A stretch of 64,000 bases of DNA from Caenorhabditis remanei (taxonomy: Eukaryota > Nematoda > Chromadorea > Rhabditida > Rhabditidae), in NCBI RefSeq assembly GCF_010183535.1, contig NC_071333.1, positions 2,976,001 to 3,040,000 of the forward strand. Reading direction: 5' to 3'. Below are positions 24,292-34,915 of this stretch, piece after piece. Below the pieces are notes generated by a model that was not told where the DNA came from, searched no databases, and was given only the letters and a program-made list of their open reading frames with translations. The position numbers and the translations under genes are program-made. The stretch's first letter is position 1. Each line of letters starts with the position of its first letter.

Positions 24292-24953
24292 ATTCTTCCA
24301 AAACTACAGTTTCTTCCTCCTGTCCCCAACCACCATTTTCCACCTCCGCTTCACTCAACTCCTCCTCATCACCATCCTCCTCTACCTTGCCCTAAAGCCA
24401 CTCATCTGCCTGTGGAGGATGGCAGAGCACCGGCATTCAATCAACCAATGGAATCGAAAGGATCAAATTCTCACAGGGAGTGTCGTGGTTGCTAGTGCTC
24501 TTCTGATCACTGCCTCCTTCTTCATCCCCGGTATCTCCTGGCTATCCTATGGTCCTCAGCTCCATGATGCCAACCGCCTCTCCATAATCACTCAACGGAA
24601 CCAACAAATCGAAGCCTTCCCGCTTGTCGGCTTTGCTTATGGGGACTGGAATATTGCATCGATCGTTCTAATGGGATGGAGCTTGCTATTGAGTCTCGGC
24701 TACACCAAGATTCTCTACACCTTGGCAACCCATAAGGAAAGTCCGAAGAAGCCACGGCAAGCTCTCATCGCCGGTGGGCTCTTTGAGATCATCTTTCATG
24801 GGATCACCGTTTTGGCTCCAGTCCTGGTGTTGATCCCTCTATCCGTCTATTCTGGTATGGAAATCAAGATCGGAGAGGCGTTTGGTGTTTGGATCGTTGT
24901 AATGGCGAGCCTCGAGGCGACTGGATCGTTTTTGGTGGTGTGGATGGTTTTAA
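24292..24953 (+). CDS. Chemoreceptor-like 7TM protein, TM3-TM7 exon (copy 1, 5' incomplete)
   Basis: One long exon opens after a TTCTTCCAG acceptor and ends at an A|GTAAGT donor. The frame runs through the ATG at 24419, but clearly coding hydrophobic sequence lies before it (FTQLLLITILLYLALKPLI), so that ATG is internal. Hydrophobic spans correspond to TM3, TM4 (LTGSVVVASALLITASFF), TM5 (ASIVLMGWSLLLSLGY), TM6 (FEIIFHGITVLAPVLVLIPL) and TM7. This matches the TM3-TM7 order of the paralogous receptor at 44509. No TM1-TM2 exon is found upstream, where satellite and a foldback take over, so the gene is probably 5'-truncated. Compared with copy 2 it lacks 5 nt (ACCGC) just after the acceptor, so the two copies cannot both be in frame with the same upstream exon. 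The exact nematode receptor subfamily is not identified. Confidence 0.6.
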
Positions 24954-24959
24954 GTAAGT

Positions 24960-26240
24960 TTCATAGCTTAGCTCACAGCATAGTTCATAGTTCAAAAGCG
25001 ATAGGGAATGGGACATCAATAAGAAAAAGTAATTTCCAGAAAAATCCGGTCAGATCAGTCCACAAATGGAAATGTGGGCAACGCCATCTTCGCGGTGGAG
25101 CGAAACTGTATTGTAGACTGATTTTGGAGGAGATAATGGAGCATCAGAGGTACGTGTTGTAGTCTCGCTCCACTGGACTCGGTGGAGCGAAGTTGCAAAA
25201 GCATAGACTAATTGGTTGTTTTCAGAGATAATCACAATTGGAAATCCGTCTCCTATGCAACAAGAAAACTACAATGGATTTTTTCTTCTTCTTTTTTTTC
25301 AAGTTTTTGATTTTCAACACCCTCTAATTACCCCCACCCCCCCTCTTTCTCCTCTCTCTTTTCCGCTATTATCTCTCCTCGTCTCTTGTTTTCTATTAAA
25401 AACTAATAAAACAATAAAAATTTCAGATGATCTTCAACGACATGGCAACTCTTCTCCCTTCACTGGTCAATTTCGCATCAATCGTACTGTTTCTGCTAAT
25501 CTGGATTATCTTTGCCAAGACTGAGAACTCGAATACTATAGCCCAATACAAGGCTATCGTACACATCAGCAACGGATATAATTTATTCATGCTGATATAT
25601 AATGCTGTAATTGGACCGGTAAGCGGACTTTTTTGGGTTTGGGCGGAAGGTGGAATGCGTAATGAAATTCCGATATCGGTATCGGTACAAAGTAGGAACA
25701 TGACCAAAAACATTTTTATAGCCTATCGAAAAGTCTATGAAATTCTCTTTTTTTACTTGTTTTTGCTTTTTTCGCCAGATGGGAGAACATTGAGAAAAAA
25801 AATGATGAAAAAAAAATTTTGAAAAAAAATTGATTTTCTAAAAATCTGAAAATCTCGAAAATTAGGTCCAGTCACCGGAAAAGCTATTAGATTTGTCACT
25901 TTTTCTGTAGAATCTATCAAATAAGCCAATAAATTCGTAAATTTTGTGGAGCCAGTCGGGAGTCATTCCATGTTAGCTCATAGCATAGTTCATAGTGTGA
26001 TAGCGATATGGAATGGGACATCAATAAGAAAAAGACATTTTCAGAAAAACCCGGTCAGATCAATTCGCAAGCGGAAGTGTGGGCAACGCCATCTTCGCGG
26101 TGGAGCGAACCTGTGTTGTAGACTGATTGGAGGAAATAATGGAGATAATGGAGAACATCGGAGGTACGTATAGCAGTTTCGCACCACTGGACTCGGTGGA
26201 GTGAGATTGCAGAACTTAGACTAATTGGTTATTTTTCAGA
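24960..26240 (+). repeat. Repeated ~280-bp intron module (two copies here, one at 43990)
   Basis: 24960-25240 and 25965-26240 share the block GCAACGCCATCTTCGCGGTG and its flanks, as does 43990-44280. Each copy precedes a receptor TM1-TM2 exon. This shows that intron plus first exon were tandemly duplicated in this cluster. Confidence 0.75.
25427..25618 (+). pseudogene. Orphan chemoreceptor TM1-TM2 exon (copy a)
   Basis: A 64-codon exon starts with ATG immediately after TTTCAG and ends at a GTAAGC donor. It encodes two hydrophobic spans (LVNFASIVLFLLIWIIFA and the stretch around VHISNGYNLFMLIY), equivalent to the first exon of the receptor at 44509. No matching TM3-TM7 exons follow before the next duplicated first exon at 26413, so it appears orphaned by tandem duplication. 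Confidence 0.6.
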
Positions 26241-26412
26241 TACAAAGAACTCTGCAACTGATCAACAACTGGCAGAAAAATACAATGGATTTTTTCTTCT
26301 TTCTTTTCTTTTTCAAGGTCTTTTTAGCATCCCTTATTACCCCCTAACCTAATTACCCTCCTTTCTCTTATTTCTATTTAAAACTAATAAAACAAAAAAA
26401 AAATTTCAGATC

Positions 26413-26858
26413 ATGTTCAACGACCTGGCAACTCTTCTCTTTTCATTGGTCAACTTTGTTTCAATCGTATTGTTCTTATTATTTTGGTATATCCTCTTCA
26501 AGACTGAGAAGTCCAAGACTATACCCCAATACAAGATCATAATCCACCTGACCACTGCTTATAATCTATTTCTAATGATGGAAAATTTCATGCTGAGCCC
26601 GGTAAGTCGAAAGGGGGAGTGATGGCGATATCGATAAAACTCCACAACGACTACATAGGTTACTGTATCTATCATTTTCAGAGTTATCATATCAAGGGCA
26701 ATGCCTTCTCCATCACCTTCTTATCAATTCTTCTCCCGAACGATAGTGTCCCCACATTGAGAAATTCTTGTTTTTTTTCTTCTTGTTCCCATTTTGTAAA
26801 TGTTTGTTTGATAAAACGATCACACCTAGAATTTCAAGACAAATGTCAAAGCAACTGA
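26413..26858 (+). pseudogene. Truncated chemoreceptor (TM1-TM2 plus start of exon 2)
   Basis: Exon 1 (26413-26601, 63 codons) is nearly identical to 44509-44697. Exon 2 starts at 26682 after TTTTCAG and follows the paralogue (SYHIKGNAF...) until about 26757, where sequence identity ends abruptly. The frame then runs through unrelated sequence to a stop at 26856-26858. TM3-TM7 are missing, so this copy cannot make a seven-helix receptor. Its intron 1 retains the empty site for the 368-bp insertion present in the paralogue. Confidence 0.75.
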
Positions 26859-27120
26859 ATAAAATCATTGGGGTGTGGTGAACAGGTGATAATGCGTAAA
26901 AATGTAAACCTCTCGTTAGTATGTGTATTCACTTGCATTCAGTGTGAGGTTCCAGGACTAGGGAAATTTCGCTAAACAGAATTTACCGGGAAGGGTTTCC
27001 CGGGAGACTCACACTGCTGGAATTGGCAGATATCATTCTTATATATAAAAGACAAATGGTGTTTGTCTGTCTGTCTGAGGCGCTGTCCGCAACGATTTTG
27101 GAAAGAGAAGAGAAACTGAG

Positions 27121-27192
27121 CCAGCGGGCAAAACCGAACTGCCGTGCTTTGGACAGCGACAGCCGCTTTAGACCACTCGGCCATGCGAGCAC
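27121..27192 (-). ncRNA. tRNA-like sequence (Leu/Ser-type), likely a tRNA pseudogene or tRNA-derived SINE head
   Basis: Read on the minus strand it starts GTGCTCGCATGGCCGAGTGG, a good pol III A box (TGGCCGAGTGG) in a D-arm-like context. About 40 nt later comes a degenerate T-arm (GGCAG-TTCGGTT-TTGCC). The acceptor stem does not close and the anticodon arm is not convincing. It is therefore not a functional tRNA by eye. A tRNA-derived repeat is the most likely reading. Confidence 0.45.
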
Positions 27193-27204
27193 GTTTGAGA
27201 GAAG

Positions 27205-27350
27205 GTGGCCACGTGAATGAGGAGAGGCCAGCCGACTGAATCGCCGAAGGCGAAGCAGATAGGCTGGTACATATATATATATATACCAGCCTGTCTCCCC
27301 CGCCTTCGGCGGTTGAGCCGGCTGGTCTCTCTCTATTCACGTGGCCACGA
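27205..27350. repeat. ~145-bp imperfect hairpin with an AT dinucleotide loop
   Basis: GGTGGCCACGTGAAT on the left mirrors ATTCACGTGGCCAC on the right. CGCCGAAGGCG mirrors CGCCTTCGGCG, and GGCTGG mirrors CCAGCC around an (AT)n centre near 27285. Confidence 0.8.
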
Positions 27351-27460
27351 GGGGGGTCGAACCCTGGTTGCCAGATTTGTACCAAAAAGTCAAAAGCATA
27401 TCAAGTCATGTTTTCAGTTGATATGCTAGAAAACCGCGGCCGGCCGCGATTTTCAAGGAA
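27350..27460 (-). mobile_element. Fragment of the hAT-like element seen at 46779-48054
   Basis: Shares GTCGAACCCTGG, GATATGCTAGAAA and GCGGCCGGCCGCG in the order expected for one end of the 46.8-48.1 kb element, but without the far end. Confidence 0.65.
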
Positions 27461-27462
27461 AC

Positions 27463-29013
27463 TTTCGCAACATGTTTGGTGTGGTTTTGACCTACCCAAA
27501 TTTCCAGCCCTCCAGACACCCCAGAAACCGTTCAATTAAATTTCATTATCATGTTTTTTCAACTTTTCTCAAAAAATCCCTCTAGAAGCCATAAAATTTC
27601 AAACCGTATACATATTCTCCGCAAAAAGTTCTATTAGGTACAATTAAAATCATTAAAAATCAGAGGGACCATTTTGAGATATTTCAATTTTTTCAAAAAT
27701 CACATAAGGGTATGAAAAACATTTTATGAAAAAAACATTTTTAACGAAAAATTGAAAGAAAAAATTTGTTCCGAAAATAGTCAGAATATTTATAAAACAC
27801 ATAAAATGACCCGATTCCGAAATATTACACCTCAAAAATATGTTTGAACCGATTTGTTTTTTTTCTTCATCAAACTTTTTTTTCGTTTTTCGACGTTTTT
27901 ATAAATAATTTGTACAGAAGCAATAAAATTTTAACTTATGCACTAAATTCCCGCAGTAATTAACATACGATCCATCTAAAATCATCAGAAAAGAGGGGGA
28001 CCATTTTGATATATTTTCATTTATTTCGAAAATCACACAAGGGTCCCCCCATGGAAAAAAAAATTGTATCGAAAAAATAATTCGACATCATTTCGATGCA
28101 AAAACGTTCAAAATTTTTTTTTCATTTGGTTTTGTAATATTTCATCAAAGCTCTGAACGTTTTTGAATCAAAATAATGTCGAATTATTTTTTCGATACAA
28201 TTTGTTTTCCATGGGGGGACCCTTATGTGATTTTCGAAATAAATGAAAATATCTCAAAATGGTCCCCCTCTTTTCTGATGATTTTCATTGGATCGTATGT
28301 TAATTACTGCAAGAAGTTAGAAAATCTTTTGAAATTTTATTGCTTCTGTACAAATTATCAATAAAAACGTCAAAAAACGGAAAAAAGTTTGATGAAGAAA
28401 AAAACCAAATCGGTTCAAACATATTTCTGAGGTGTAATATTTTGGAATTGGGTCATTTTATGTGTTTTATGGATATTCTGACTATTTTCGGAACAAATTT
28501 TTTCTGTAAATTTTTCGTGAAAAAAATTTTTTCATAAGGGCGGACCCTTAAGTGATTTTTGAAAAATCGAAATATCTCAAAATGGTCCCCCTACTTTTTG
28601 ATGATTTTAATTGTACCTAATAAAACTTTTTGCGGGGAATATGAATACGATTTGAAATTTTATGGCTTCTAGAGGGATTTTTTGAGAAAAGTTGAAAAAA
28701 CATGAAAATGAAATTTAATTGAACGGTTTCTGGGGTGTTTGGAGGGCTGGAAATTTGTGTGAAAGTAGCCAAAAACATTTTTAACATGTTACAAAATTTT
28801 CGCAGAGTTATCTGAAAAATTGAAATTTTTATGAATTTTTGGGTGAAAAGTCACTTATTGGGCATATTTTCCTAGGATGACGTCATAGGGAACTGGTGAC
28901 ATATTGTTTGTAAATTACTACCATAGGGGTACATATGCTGTGAAAAGAGTTCGGATTGAAGCAACTTTTTGCAACTGTGCCAAGAGGAATCCTCATCTTA
29001 CAGACAACGCCTC
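27463..29013. mobile_element. Second, longer copy of the TTAA-flanked palindromic element, left end lost
   Basis: The right end reads ACAGACAACGCCTC followed by TTAA (29014-29017), the same terminus as the nested 917-bp copy. The body is a longer palindrome centred near 28110 with extra inner sequence. The left terminus is missing where the hAT fragment abuts. Confidence 0.75.
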
Positions 29014-29019
29014 TTAAAA

Positions 29020-29640
29020 AAATTATATTTTTTTCTGTCTAGAAGTGTTATTGAAAAAAGGGATTATGACATAAATGTAGCAAATTTCAAGTGCTTTAAG
29101 AATACAAATTAAATTTGTTCAAAAAAATTTTTTTTGAGTGTGAAATTTTCAAAAAACTGACACCAACTCAAATTTTCAAAAATTTCAAACCGTTCTAATA
29201 AAGTTTAACGGGATTATTTATTTTTTTCCCGTTAAGGGTAAGAAGTGCAAAGAGAGATAAATACATCACGCTAACAAATATTCAGTTCTAATACAATGAA
29301 AAGAGACCGATTTACAAGCACTGCAATCGATTGGACGTTTTCGCCCCGCCCACTCACACACAAAACACAGTGAGTGGCGGAACCCGGGAGATGTCGGCCG
29401 CTCGTTTCATATAGGTCGTCTGTGTCAATTTTCGAAATTGATCTCAGAAGTGGAAGGTGGGAGTCCTTAATGGGACTTGAAATCAATGTAAATAGATGTA
29501 TATAAACATTATTTGCACTCCCCTAACCTCCACCCCACTCAAATAAATTTTGGAAAAAGCTCATCTCTTTATGAGGTGGGCTGACAATCTTGATCGTTGA
29601 TATTCTTATTTAGTTTTTGATCTCCAGAGAGTAACTATGC
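29020..29640. repeat. Direct repeat of 31045-31650
   Basis: GTCTAGAAGTGTTATTGAAA and following sequence, including a reversed copy of the MISSPIKDSHLP frame block, are shared in the same orientation with 31073 onward. Several mutations separate the copies. Confidence 0.75.
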
Positions 29641-29648
29641 CGATGTAG

Positions 29649-29870
29649 TTATGAATGGTCCAATAGTTCCAATATAGGTTCATCGATAATAATTTCTTTA
29701 GTAACCATTAGTTTATAGGTAAAAATCAAATCAATACACAGTCTCCGATGTTCGAGTGATTTTAGATCACATTCGTCAAGCGCCTCGAAATACGTCATAT
29801 TGAATTTCTGATAAACTCTGAAAATAAAGGACATCTGGACTGATTCCAGCATTATAACGTTCTCCTTTAG
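29649..29870 (-). mobile_element. Non-LTR retrotransposon reverse-transcriptase tail fragment
   Basis: The frame encodes MLESVQMSFIFRVYQKFNM, then LKSLEHRRLCIDLIFTYKL. This matches the conserved C-terminal region of CR1/Jockey-type LINE reverse transcriptases (LESVQRRF, then LxSLExRRLxxDLxxxYK). It is truncated at both ends. The same tail, in longer form, lies at 36640-37060 and 40230-40540. Confidence 0.75.
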
Positions 29871-29874
29871 AATA

Positions 29875-32092
29875 GGTTTTGGTTATAAGAACAAATAAAA
29901 ACGAATTGTGCTGGTGGAGGTGAAACAGATTCCGAACTTCGACAAAATGTCATGATAATTGGAGTAATTCAGACACGTAAGGAAGGGGAAAAATAATAGT
30001 TGTAGAACAAAACTGTATATACGAAAATATGAATAAATAAAAACTAACTTTGATGAAAAGAAAGGGGTTTTTGAACGAAAGTACGTAAGGGAAGGAGTAA
30101 TACATCACGCTAACAAAATGTTATGTTTACCAAACAAGACATGGAGACCAAAACTTGATAAGTTTCTATCCGAATTGATAGAATTCCATATTGCTTGCCG
30201 AGGTGGAACTATTTCCGAACTTTGATGAATAGTAAGAGATTTCAGAACGTAAGTACGTAAGGAAAAGTATATTACATCACGCAAACTAAATTTCATGTTC
30301 ACTAATTAGAAGATGGAGAACAAAACTAAATAAGAATTTCAACGATCAAGATTGTCAGCCCACCTCATAAAGAGATGAGCTTTTTCCAAAATTTATTTGA
30401 GTGGGTGGAGGTTAGGGGAGTGCAAATAATGTTTATATACATATATTTACATTGATCTCAAGTCCCATTAAGGACTCCCACCTTCCACTTCTGAGATCAA
30501 TTCCGAAAATTGACACAGACAACCTATAGGAAACGAGCGGCCGACATATCCCGGGTTCCGCCACTCACTGTGTTTTGTGTGTGAGTGGGCGGGGCGAAAA
30601 CGTCCAATCGATCGCAGTGCTTGTAAATCAGTTGCTTTTCATTGTATTAGAACTGAAATTTTGTTAGCGTGATGTATTTATCTCTCCCCATCGTAATTAC
30701 GTTCTTAAAACCCTTACTTTTCATCAAAGTTCGGAATAAGTTCCACCTCGGCAAGCAATGTGAGATTTTATCGATTATAACAGAAATTTTTCTGTTTTGT
30801 TCCCCATGTCTTGTTTAGTTAACATTAAATTTTGTTAGCGTGATGTATTTATCTGTCCCCAGCGTACTTACGTTCAAAAATAACTTACATGGAATGTACT
30901 TCATTTGCCCCCCCCCCCCTAAAGTACCGATTTTTTTGCTCATTCGATAAGTTTTGAAAAGAATATATGAGCCATAACAGGTTTTCCTGTGACGTGACGT
31001 TGTTTTTGAGAAATTGAAAGTTTTCGAAAAAAAAGTTTTTTTTCGAAATTAAAAAAAAAATCATATTTTTCTCTGTCTAGAAGTGTTATTGAAAAAAAGG
31101 GATTATGACATAAATGTAGCAAATTTCAAGTGCTTTAAGAATAGAAATTAATTTTGTTCAAAAAAAGTTTTTTTGAGTGTGAAATTTTCAAAAAACTGAC
31201 ACCAACTCAAATTTTCAAAAATTTCAAACCGTTCTTATAAAATTTAGCGGGATTATTCTTTTTTTTCTTGTTAAGGGTAAAAAGTGCAAAGAGAGATAAA
31301 TACATCACGCTAACAAAATTTCAGTTCTAATACAATGAAAAGAAACTGATTTACAAGCACTGCGATCGATTGGACGTTTTCGCCCCGCCCACTCACACAC
31401 AAAACACAGTGAGTGGCGGAACCCGGGAGATGTCGGCCGCTCGTTTCATATAGGTCGTCTGTGTCAATTTTCGAAATTGATCTCAGAAGTGGAAGGTGGG
31501 AGTCCTTAATGGGACTTGAGATCAATGTAAATATATGTATATAAACATTATTTGCACTCACCTAACCTCCACCCCACTCAAATAAATTTTGGAAAAAGCT
31601 CATCTCTTTATGAGGTGGGCTGACAATCTTGATCGTTGAAATTCTTATTTAGTTTTGTTCTCCATCTTCTAATTAGTGAACATCAAATTTAGTTTGCGTG
31701 ATGTAATATACTTTTCCTTACGTACTTACGTTCTGAAATCTCTTATTTTTCATCAAAGTTCGGAAATACTTCCACCTCGGCAAGCAATATGGAATTCTAT
31801 CAATTCGGATAGAAACTTATTAAGTTTTGGTCTCCATGTCTTGTTTGGTGAACATAACATTTTGTTAGCGTGATGTATTACTCCTTCCCTTACGTACTTT
31901 CGTTCAAAAACACCTCTCTTTTCATCAAAGTTAGTTTTTATTTATTCATATTTTCGTATATACAGTTTTGTTCTACAACTATTATTTTTCCCTTCCTTAC
32001 GTGTGTCTGAATTATTCCGATTATCAAAGTTCGGAATCTGTTTCACCTCCACCAGCACAGTTCGTTTTTATTTGTTCTTATAACCGAATATA
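29875..32092. repeat. 2.2-kb palindrome of the GTGATGTATTTATC family
   Basis: 29875-30690 is the reverse complement of 31310-32092 (outer landmark GGTGGAGGTGAAACAGATTC mirrored at the right). The arms contain several internal copies of a GTTAGCGTGATGTA...CGTACTTACGTTC block. The ~600-bp spacer contains a C12 run (30908-30919) and the 31045 direct repeat. No recognisable enzyme is encoded. Confidence 0.8.
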
Positions 32093-32099
32093 CAGCTTT

Positions 32100-33090
32100 G
32101 TTCTCCATGTCTTGATTTAACGCGGCCACGTGATTTCTTATTACGGTTTGAAGAGAATTTAATGCTGAATAAGATGTTTGAAAAACGTTGTTAAAAAACA
32201 AAATAGAGATCTTGCTGTCGCACTTTTTCAATAAACAGTGAGTTGAACCTGCAATGAGATACTGGCGGAGAGCATCATGTAGTTCCAACATAATTATACT
32301 AACCAGAAAACCGGTCAAATATCCGTGAAACATTCCGAATCTGTTGCGTCAAATTCTTCACCTCTTTCCATCGGTTTCTTTGACGTTTAGTACGAGTGGG
32401 TATCTGCAAAACAAGATAATTAACGAGTTTATGGTTTAATTATAATTTTTACTATAGGAAACGAGATAAATACAACACGAATAACTAAAAAATAACACAA
32501 AAGACGGCATTCAAATCGGCGTTTCCCGACAATTCCGAAACCTCCGTCACCTGCTGTGTACTCTCCGTGGACAACCCGTTTAAACGCTCATTTTTTTTGG
32601 CCGGCGGTGTTTTTTTTTCGTTCTCTTCGGCGGATGGTGTGATGTTCTTCTTTTCCTTTGCAAGTGTGTCAGCAGGTCATTGAACTTTTTTTCACTAGGG
32701 CTGTTAGAAAAGGTCAGCCGACAATCGAGCGACGCAGACAATTTCAAAAGTTTACGACGGAAGTGAAAGGGATAGCTTGGTCAATAGTCACTCGTACAAG
32801 GTTGATCAAAATATTTCGATAACAAGATTGTTATTTTTTTTTTGGAGTTTTTGTATAACAGAAAATGTGGAGAAAAAATGATTAACTAGTATTTCCGTTG
32901 TGAGACACTTTCTACCGACATTCCAGAAAATTTTTATCTCAAAAGTTACCATACAATTTATTGCATTGTTCTATGATGTATATTGAGAGATAGAATAAGC
33001 TACTGACTGTACTCTCTCGTTCTCCGTCTTTCCTCTCACTCATTCTACTATAAGAGGGATCGTAAAACAACACAGGATCCACCCCCACGG
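32100..33090. other. No supported coding region
   Basis: Low-complexity and short frames only. The right end probably serves as the upstream flank of the rha-1-like fragment. Confidence 0.4.
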
Positions 33091-33101
33091 AGAAAGAAAA
33101 G

Positions 33102-33109
33102 TATAAAAG
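33102..33109 (+). promoter_or_regulatory. TATA-like box (TATAAAAG)
   Basis: Lies about 110 bp upstream of a spliced untranslated exon (33221-33239). Candidate promoter of the rha-1-like fragment. Confidence 0.35.
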
Positions 33110-34060
33110 GGATAGAAAGATGAACAACATCATTTCACAGATGGGCTAACGGAATGCCCTGTCGCCATTGTATATAAACTGATTATTTTTAAATTCTAAT
33201 TTCTTGTTTTTGTTTATTAGGAGTCAACTGAGAACAGTGGTAAGTTCTTTAGAAAAACTTTTAATATCAAAAATTGGTTACTTAAAGGAGGCCTGTAGTC
33301 ATATTTTTGGAGATTCTGTCTTCAGATAGTTTTAAGATATTTTTATTATTAATGCATATACTTTTATTATTAATGGCTCTATCCTATTTTAATGGTCCCA
33401 TAGTGATTTTAATGGTCCCAAGTGATTTGAATGGTCCCAAGGGATATTAATGGTCCCAAGAGATATTAATGGTCCTAAGGGATTTTGATGGTCCTAAGTG
33501 ATTTTAGTGGTTCTATGGGAATTTTAGGGTCCCATGTAATTCTAGTTGTCCCATAAGGATTTTATGGGTCCCACAAGATTTTAAAGGCTTCATAACAAGT
33601 TTAGTGCTCTACTGCGGAATCAGAATTGTTCGATAAGCAATTCAGCTGCGCGCATGTTATTTAGTAAATTTCATTAAAATTTTCATGTTTTACTTCATTA
33701 ATTTTTTATGTTTTTATTAAAAATATAAGTATATATCTATAGAGAAGTAGAGCGTATTTTAATAAAATATAAAGACAAACAAATTTAAAAACCGTGTGGC
33801 TCTCTTGGCGGTGAAGATGGTCTGCTTCTGTAAGAAAGATTTTTAGAGAGAGCATGGCTGCCGCGGAGTATGCCGCTGGCCTGTCCTGGACAAATGAAGG
33901 AACTGTCTTCCTCTCATCTTAGAGGCATCGGGTGCGTTACCGGTCAAAGGAGGTATCTTTTATCAAATTAGAAATTCCAAAATAATTGTAGTACTGTATC
34001 TGTGAATTTAACTACAGATGTGGCCACCCCTTCTGTCTTCTGACTGCTGCCGCCGGTAAT

Positions 34061-34348
34061 GTGCCGAGTAGGGTGGGAACATGCGCCCAATTTATACTTC
34101 AAATAAGGTGGCTCAGTGGTTTTAAGGAAGTGCCCGATGTGCTGACAACTCAAGTATTTACAAAAACCATTTATTATAGGGAAAAAACATGTCCCGCGAA
34201 GAACTGCATTAAAAACCTATTTGGTTCCGCCTTTTACAATACAATAGGAAATAAGAGGAAAAGAGTTATCGAGGGAACACAGCAGAAGCCCTGTAAGCGC
34301 CCGATACACGTATCGGAGGCTATCGAGGGGCTACAGGACGCTCTATAA
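34061..34348 (+). CDS. Element ORF A: small basic protein with KRKR motif
   Basis: The open frame ends at TAA 34346-34348, with AATAAA about 20 bp downstream. The latter part looks coding (KNLFGSAFYNTIGNKRKRVI, then HVSEAIEGLQDAL), has a nuclear-localisation-like KRKR and may begin as an exon after the acceptor TATTATAG near 34180. The upstream part of the frame is less convincing. Convergent with ORF B. Family not recognised. Confidence 0.4.
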   Translation: MPSRVGTCAQFILQIRWLSGFKEVPDVLTTQVFTKTIYYREKTCPAKNCIKNLFGSAFYNTIGNKRKRVIEGTQQKPCKRPIHVSEAIEGLQDAL

Positions 34349-34470
34349 CAACTTCTCTTACAAAACACAATAAACAACGCTCTTAAAGAGAACAAAGAAC
34401 ACAATAACAGATGTGCAATATCTTACATTAATTAAAAACCGTCATGACTGCGACCACCACGCCCCCACGA

Positions 34471-34761
34471 TCAACCTCTTCCTCCACCACGAACACGTGC
34501 GGTTTGGTCGTCTTCTGGTGGGTTGTTCTCCCCAGCATCCTCCCGAGCATCTTCCCCTACATCTTCCAAAGCATCCTCCGTTCCATTCTCGATCGGTTCC
34601 TCCTCTATTTCTTTAGTCGACTTCGCTGCGTTGTCCTCCGAAGCGTCCGTTTTTAAAAGAGCTTCGTCGACAATTTCGTCGACGAAGTTTCTGACTTCTA
34701 GCAGCAGAGGTTTTCCGACTTTTTCGACGAGAAAGTCAATAATTTGCTGCAGCAACGTCAT
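34471..34761 (-). CDS. Element ORF B: acidic protein with RGG-type tail
   Basis: ATG at 34761 opens 96 codons: an amphipathic helical head (MTLLQQIIDFLVEKVGKPLL), a D/E-rich middle (EDALEDVGEDAREDAG) and an RVRGGGRG tail. The TGA at 34471-34473 is followed in the same frame by SWGRGGRSHDGF and another stop, so the tail may once have been longer (one codon change). The tail and its DNA resemble the C-terminus of ORF C. Divergent from ORF C across about 150 bp, so a shared bidirectional promoter is possible. Likely a nucleic-acid-binding protein by composition only. Confidence 0.5.
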   Translation of the reverse strand: MTLLQQIIDFLVEKVGKPLLLEVRNFVDEIVDEALLKTDASEDNAAKSTKEIEEEPIENGTEDALEDVGEDAREDAGENNPPEDDQTARVRGGGRG

Positions 34762-34915
34762 GGTTAGTATATTAAAACAATATATGCGCCACTTACCTCT
34801 CTCACAAATACGCTGGCTCCCGCTTGCAACGCAATAGCGACAAAAGGAAGACTGTTGACAGGCGAAGGCAAAAGAAGCTGAAAAAGAGTGAGCCAAGAGA
34901 AAGTCAGAAGACGAT

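Noticed and set aside
26972..27385. 137-residue minus-strand frame containing MAEWSKAAVAVQ
   Set aside because: This is the translated shadow of a tRNA-like sequence plus hairpin and transposon sequence, a known source of false ORFs.
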